Of a stretch of DNA of 64,000 bases, positions 59,912 through 64,000 are shown piece by piece. The DNA is from Falciphora oryzae (lineage: Eukaryota; Ascomycota; Sordariomycetes; Magnaporthales; Magnaporthaceae). Within the stretch, counting starts at the first letter, position 1. Each line of letters opens with the position of its first letter. The stretch is from positions 1,253,218 through 1,317,217 of the forward strand of contig JNVV01000001.1 in NCBI GenBank assembly GCA_000733355.1. The letters run 5' to 3'. The notes below the pieces were generated by a model. The model worked only from the letters and a program-made list of their open reading frames with translations. It did no database searches and had not been told where the DNA came from. The position numbers were made by a program, and so were the translations under genes.

Positions 59912-62900
59912 GGTCTAGGTGGAGAGGTGATAGGTAGGTGTGGTCTCGATCTGCGATGAAGGTAGCAAGCCTTTAGGTGGTAGATTCATTTGACAGGACA
60001 CTGGGCAGTAATTCCTTCCGGTTCAATTAGAATTGAAATGTGCCGAGTCTGAAAGATGACACGCGGGTTGTCCTGATGAAGAGTCTGGAGTTCTCTGTGC
60101 TTCACGAGGACCCTTTCTGCTCCATGACGTCATCGTGATGCCGGGCATTTAGCGTCGCGGCATTTCCATCTTGGGCGAGCATTCTAAACTGGGGTTGACC
60201 GTATCATGGGATTTACTGTGCCAACCCTGTGTCCGCTCGATCCCTTCTTGTGAAAGAGGTTCAGGAATATCCATTCATGTCAGTGATGCCAGCATGGTAG
60301 CTGGCATAGTAGCCGACATGTCTGGAGAGCCCCGCGAAGAGACGCGGAGGCATCAATGGAGCCACTCCGCGCACAGCCATTTCGTTCCCGTCTCCGTTGT
60401 ATTACGGCATCACGATGACCTAAGAAAAAATGAGAGGCCGACTGACTTGATCCCCACCAAGCCAACTCTCATTTAAATTTAGGCGAGCGTGGGCATCCAT
60501 CACGAGATGACCGCACGGCCTGTTTACAATCCTACGGCAAATTTAGGCGCGTGGGGCGCCGTCGCCAGACCGCGAATCCTCCTCCGCCCAACGTGCGTTT
60601 CAATGGTTTCGCTGATCGCGATCATCGTCCTGCCGCAAGCCGCCCCATGGCTGATCGGAATTCCCGTCGCTTCCTGGACACGGGGGGTGACGGGCACAGA
60701 AAAGTTCCAGAATCAAGGGACACATCGCGGAGTAATCTCCTTGGTGGGATACAGGACGCGAGCCGCTGCGACGTTGCCCGGACCCCCTTTTTTTTTTTTT
60801 TTTTTTTACTTCTTTCTTTTTCCGTGACGGCGTCTCGCGTCCCAAATGCGCATGCACCGCTGTTCCCCTGCATTTGGGCCTAGCCTCTCGTTTTCAGCTG
60901 TGACGGTGCAGGAGGATATCTGCCGGCTGTCTGGGTTTATTGCCCGCCCTCACATCTCCGACGGAGGAGCACGAAGGGAGTTGGTGAAAAGAAAAAAAAA
61001 AGAAAACAAAAAAAGCAACCCAGAAACAGTGCCCGGGCGTGCTTGCATTTGCAGTGGTCTTCTCAACCGCCTTTTTCGCAAGGATCGGGGAGAGGCGCTG
61101 CTTGGCTGCGTCGGCGCCTTTGGATCTGAGAATCCCAGCGCGTGCGGCCCAGGAGAAAACCCGGGAAGCAAACAAGTTGACGCTCACTCTCGTCCCAATA
61201 GAGTTAGGGAACTGCATAGTCCTTGTTGGCGGTGGCTGGCTTGCCCGGTGCTACTACCAATGTAGCATAGTAGCCTAGAAAAATGGAATATTTGCCTCGT
61301 CTCGGCTGCTGCAGGTGCTTTGCGTGCGCGTGGTCCGCGGCTGGACTGGGGGCGGGATGCAACACATTCCACCGTATGATTTTCTGTGAGGCTGTTAGCC
61401 TGATACAAAGGCGTCCATGCCCTCACGAGAACTCAACGGCTGGCGTGTCGGATCGGAAACGAGTATTCACGGCATTCCCCGCCGTGCCTGCGCGAGGAAG
61501 CAGCAAATCATAATCCGGTAAATTTCAATTCGTCGTTATAAATGATTGCTCTGTCTCCTTTTGACCCTCTTGAGCCTAGAGTCAAAGTCACCCGGTAACA
61601 ACCCTCCGCCAAGCAGGGGCGGCGGGCTGAGCTGGCAACCTACGGGCGTATCCAGGCCGTTTCCGACATGGTTAGCGCTCAGCCCGTGCCGTCTGCGGGC
61701 GGCACGTGGAGAGCAAGGATGCAAGCTCTTTCACATGGCAAAATTGTAGGCGAAGGAAGCCTATTTCCCGGGGTCGAAAAAGCCAGAGTCAACTGCTTTC
61801 GCTCCTCGCGAGACGACGGCAGAACACCCAGCAAAACAGCCAGCCGTAGCAGGCATATCCCGAGACTGCAGGTCGGGTGTTGAATGGGCTCGAGGGAAAC
61901 CGTCCGATGCCACGAAATCGACGCGGCGGGAACTATCGACACAAGCTTCGAGCTCTGATAATGGGCGGGCCAGGATAGCAGCAGCAGCGATCGAAGGCCC
62001 GGAACGCCTTGGCCACGCATTACTCATGGAGCTCCAACCCTGGCTTCCACGACTGACGGTCGGTGGTCAGGTTTGGGCGGTCTGCGACTGGGACCCTCCG
62101 CAAGAATCTGAAACCAACTTCGACCTCTCGGGGTGGTTGCGCCACTCTGATTTCAGGGAGCAGGGACCCCACAGCTCCTCCTCCCCCCACAACCAACAGG
62201 GGACTCACGGCGACGCCGAACGGTGGGTTTGCCCTTCTGGCTGGGAGCAAACACTGGGCCGACAGGCAGCTGCACTTGGAGATTGGCTGTGCCGCCGACC
62301 ACCGCCCGAGAAGGGACACGAAGCCACTGAAAGCAAACGGAAAAGGCCACGGCCAAGACGCAGGCATCGGGTACCGTAACACCAGACCAGACTAGAACCA
62401 GACCGCACGCTCGAGATACCCAAGCATCCAAGCACCCCAAGGCAGGCCATTGCCTGCCGCCGAGCTGCGGAGACAAAGTGTCATCGATTCAAGGCGGGAA
62501 ACCTTACGAGGCAGGCCCGCCTCTTGGGCGACGCACACCGGGTCCCGGCGCGGGGGGGCATGTTGCCCTTGGGCCGGCCTGATTGGGCCAAACGGGCACA
62601 ACAGAAACCATAAATGGCCTTTTTAGCGTCGTGCGGCCATGGATCCGCCAGCCTACCTCATCGCGCAGGCAGGCAGGCAGCCTGCCGTCAGCATGCAATG
62701 CTGCCCACCCTTGATCGTGTGCTCACTCACCTTGGGAGATGCCGGGTCGTGTGGACAGCAGCACCAGCAGCAGCATGTCGGTCCCCTGACACCAAGGTGA
62801 GGGTGGTGTACGATGCACACGACAGACACACGAGCACACTCGCCACCGTGACATCCAGTGCCCGTATTATTGGTAGGCTCGTCGAAGATGGTCGATGGCA

Positions 62901-64000
62901 TGCACACAAAATAGTTGAATCTGTAGAGTCTATCTAGACTGTGTGCGTGGATCACGGCCGAGGCGTCGTGGACCGGCCGGACCCGTGCCGCCGCGCCTTC
63001 TACAGTAGAGACTTTTGGACTTTTGGCTAGCCCGTTGCTCAATGTCGACGGGATATGTCTCAACTTTACAGTTAGTGCACGTACCTACCTCCTGCCTACC
63101 TGGGCATGCAAGCCCGTCTCTGGTCATATCCAACCTCCGTCCAACTTCCGTCCCGGCTGGGTAATGCTGCAAATGTGCTAGTTGCAACCTGCCACGTATT
63201 GTAATGTGCGCGGTAATGTGAACAATACCACACATGTCATATTGGCGGCTCCAGCCAATTGCGTGAGCGTGACCCATCAACCACTCGCTATCTCGCGTTT
63301 CCAAGGGCTGGCCAGATGCTGGGGTAAGGGACGGGCGTTGATGCCACCAGACTCCGGCACCTCTAATCCAGGTGGGGCCTCGCGTATGGGTTGTGCTGTG
63401 GGAATCCGTGCGCTGCACACCCCTGCCCAGATCCACCACGCCGCCATCCTTCAATGAATCTGTCTCCCTGGCCGGGACCTGCCCCCTCCCCTCACCCTGG
63501 CTGACACCACCGCATCGATCCCGCCTGAGCAAGAAAAAAAGAAGAAAAAGAAAAAGGTAAGCCATGCGAAACCCACGTTGAGGGACGGCCAGGCCGGAGC
63601 TAAAGACGCCCACACCAAGGGGCGGGGGCAAAGAGCCAAATCCACCAATCTCAACTCTGGTACTTGGCAGACGGGTAGGCCCCTCTTTGCGCAGTGATTG
63701 CAGGAAATGTGAAGGAGCAGCACCCGCAGCACAGCACAGCGGAGAACAAACAGCAAACACGAGCGCTCGTGGTGTGCGTGTGCGCCGTCAATGCCTGGCG
63801 GGTGGTCCTGTTTGGTGCCTGCCCCTTGCACGAGCAACTGCGAGCAGAGAGCTGTGTTGTTTGCTGGTTCCATCAAGCACAGCACCTCGACTACCTAGGT
63901 ATCTAGAATTGCACCCCGTGCACTCCACCGCTTGCCACAACCACTGAAAGCACAACACCGCTCCGCGCACGTTGACCGACGCCCGCCCGCACCCGCTGCA
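59912..64000. other. 4-kb stretch to the right edge with no recognisable gene
   Basis: The left end is the promoter of the preceding gene. The rest may be upstream sequence of a gene beyond the window. A T20 run lies at about 60788-60807 and an A-rich tract at about 60988-61015. The longest open frame (276 codons, minus, 62930-63760) has no motif or coding-like composition. No tRNA, repeat family or transposon is seen. Confidence 0.45.

Noticed and set aside
62930..63760. 276-codon minus-strand open frame near the right edge
   Set aside because: No motif, no coding-like composition, a homopolymer-derived Leu/Phe stretch and no splice-linked partner; likely chance.

Overview
This is a gene-dense stretch of a filamentous ascomycete nuclear genome, most likely from the Sordariomycetes. 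The signs are short GT-AG introns (mostly 50-120 bp, donors of GTAAGT/GTATGT type), GC-rich third codon positions in the genes, and fungal-specific families: an ERT1/acuK-type Zn2Cys6 regulator, an exgD-type membrane glucanase, FMP52 and riboflavin kinase FMN1. I see no bacterial-style operons, rRNA, CRISPR array, transposon open reading frame or convincing tRNA. Two runs of N (17721-17761 and 33252-33466) show that this is a draft scaffold.

I support 21 protein genes, 17 of them spliced. Left part: MED13 (-, cut by the left edge), ENP2 (+), a small single-pass membrane protein (-), a 1.1-kaa coiled-coil protein (+), a 58-residue mitochondrial ribosomal protein bL33m in three small exons (-), alanine aminotransferase (+), the proteasome lid subunit RPN7 (-, broken by a gap with duplicated flanks) and the cap methyltransferase ABD1 (+). 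Middle: a 7.7-kb stretch without a recognisable gene leads to a four-finger C2H2 regulator (+), then a DsbA-like oxidoreductase (+, interrupted by a gap), followed by four minus-strand genes: TFIIE-beta, cytochrome b5, F-actin capping alpha and the branched-chain ketoacid dehydrogenase E1-beta. Right part: an exgD-type glucanase (+), a DHA1 MFS transporter (+), a 4.8-kb empty stretch, ERT1 (+), riboflavin kinase (-), FMP52 (-), a RING protein (+), a small basic mitochondrial-looking protein (-), and 4 kb with no gene to the right edge.

The genes do not form a pathway cluster. Most are housekeeping: transcription and RNA (MED13, TFIIE-beta, ABD1, ENP2), protein turnover (RPN7, RING), mitochondria and carbon/nitrogen metabolism (bL33m, ALT, BCKDH E1-beta, FMN1, FMP52, ERT1) and cytoskeleton/cell wall (CAP1, exgD). 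The long empty stretches sit upstream of the two DNA-binding regulators, as is common for fungal regulators with long leaders. I found no clear new biological system. The most useful points are the hidden bL33m gene, the 125-bp duplication around the gap in RPN7 (removing it restores a full 495-codon frame), several very small exons at gene ends, a possible mitochondrial leader in front of alanine aminotransferase, and an unusual Arg-Glu/Asp-rich cytoplasmic tail on the glucanase.
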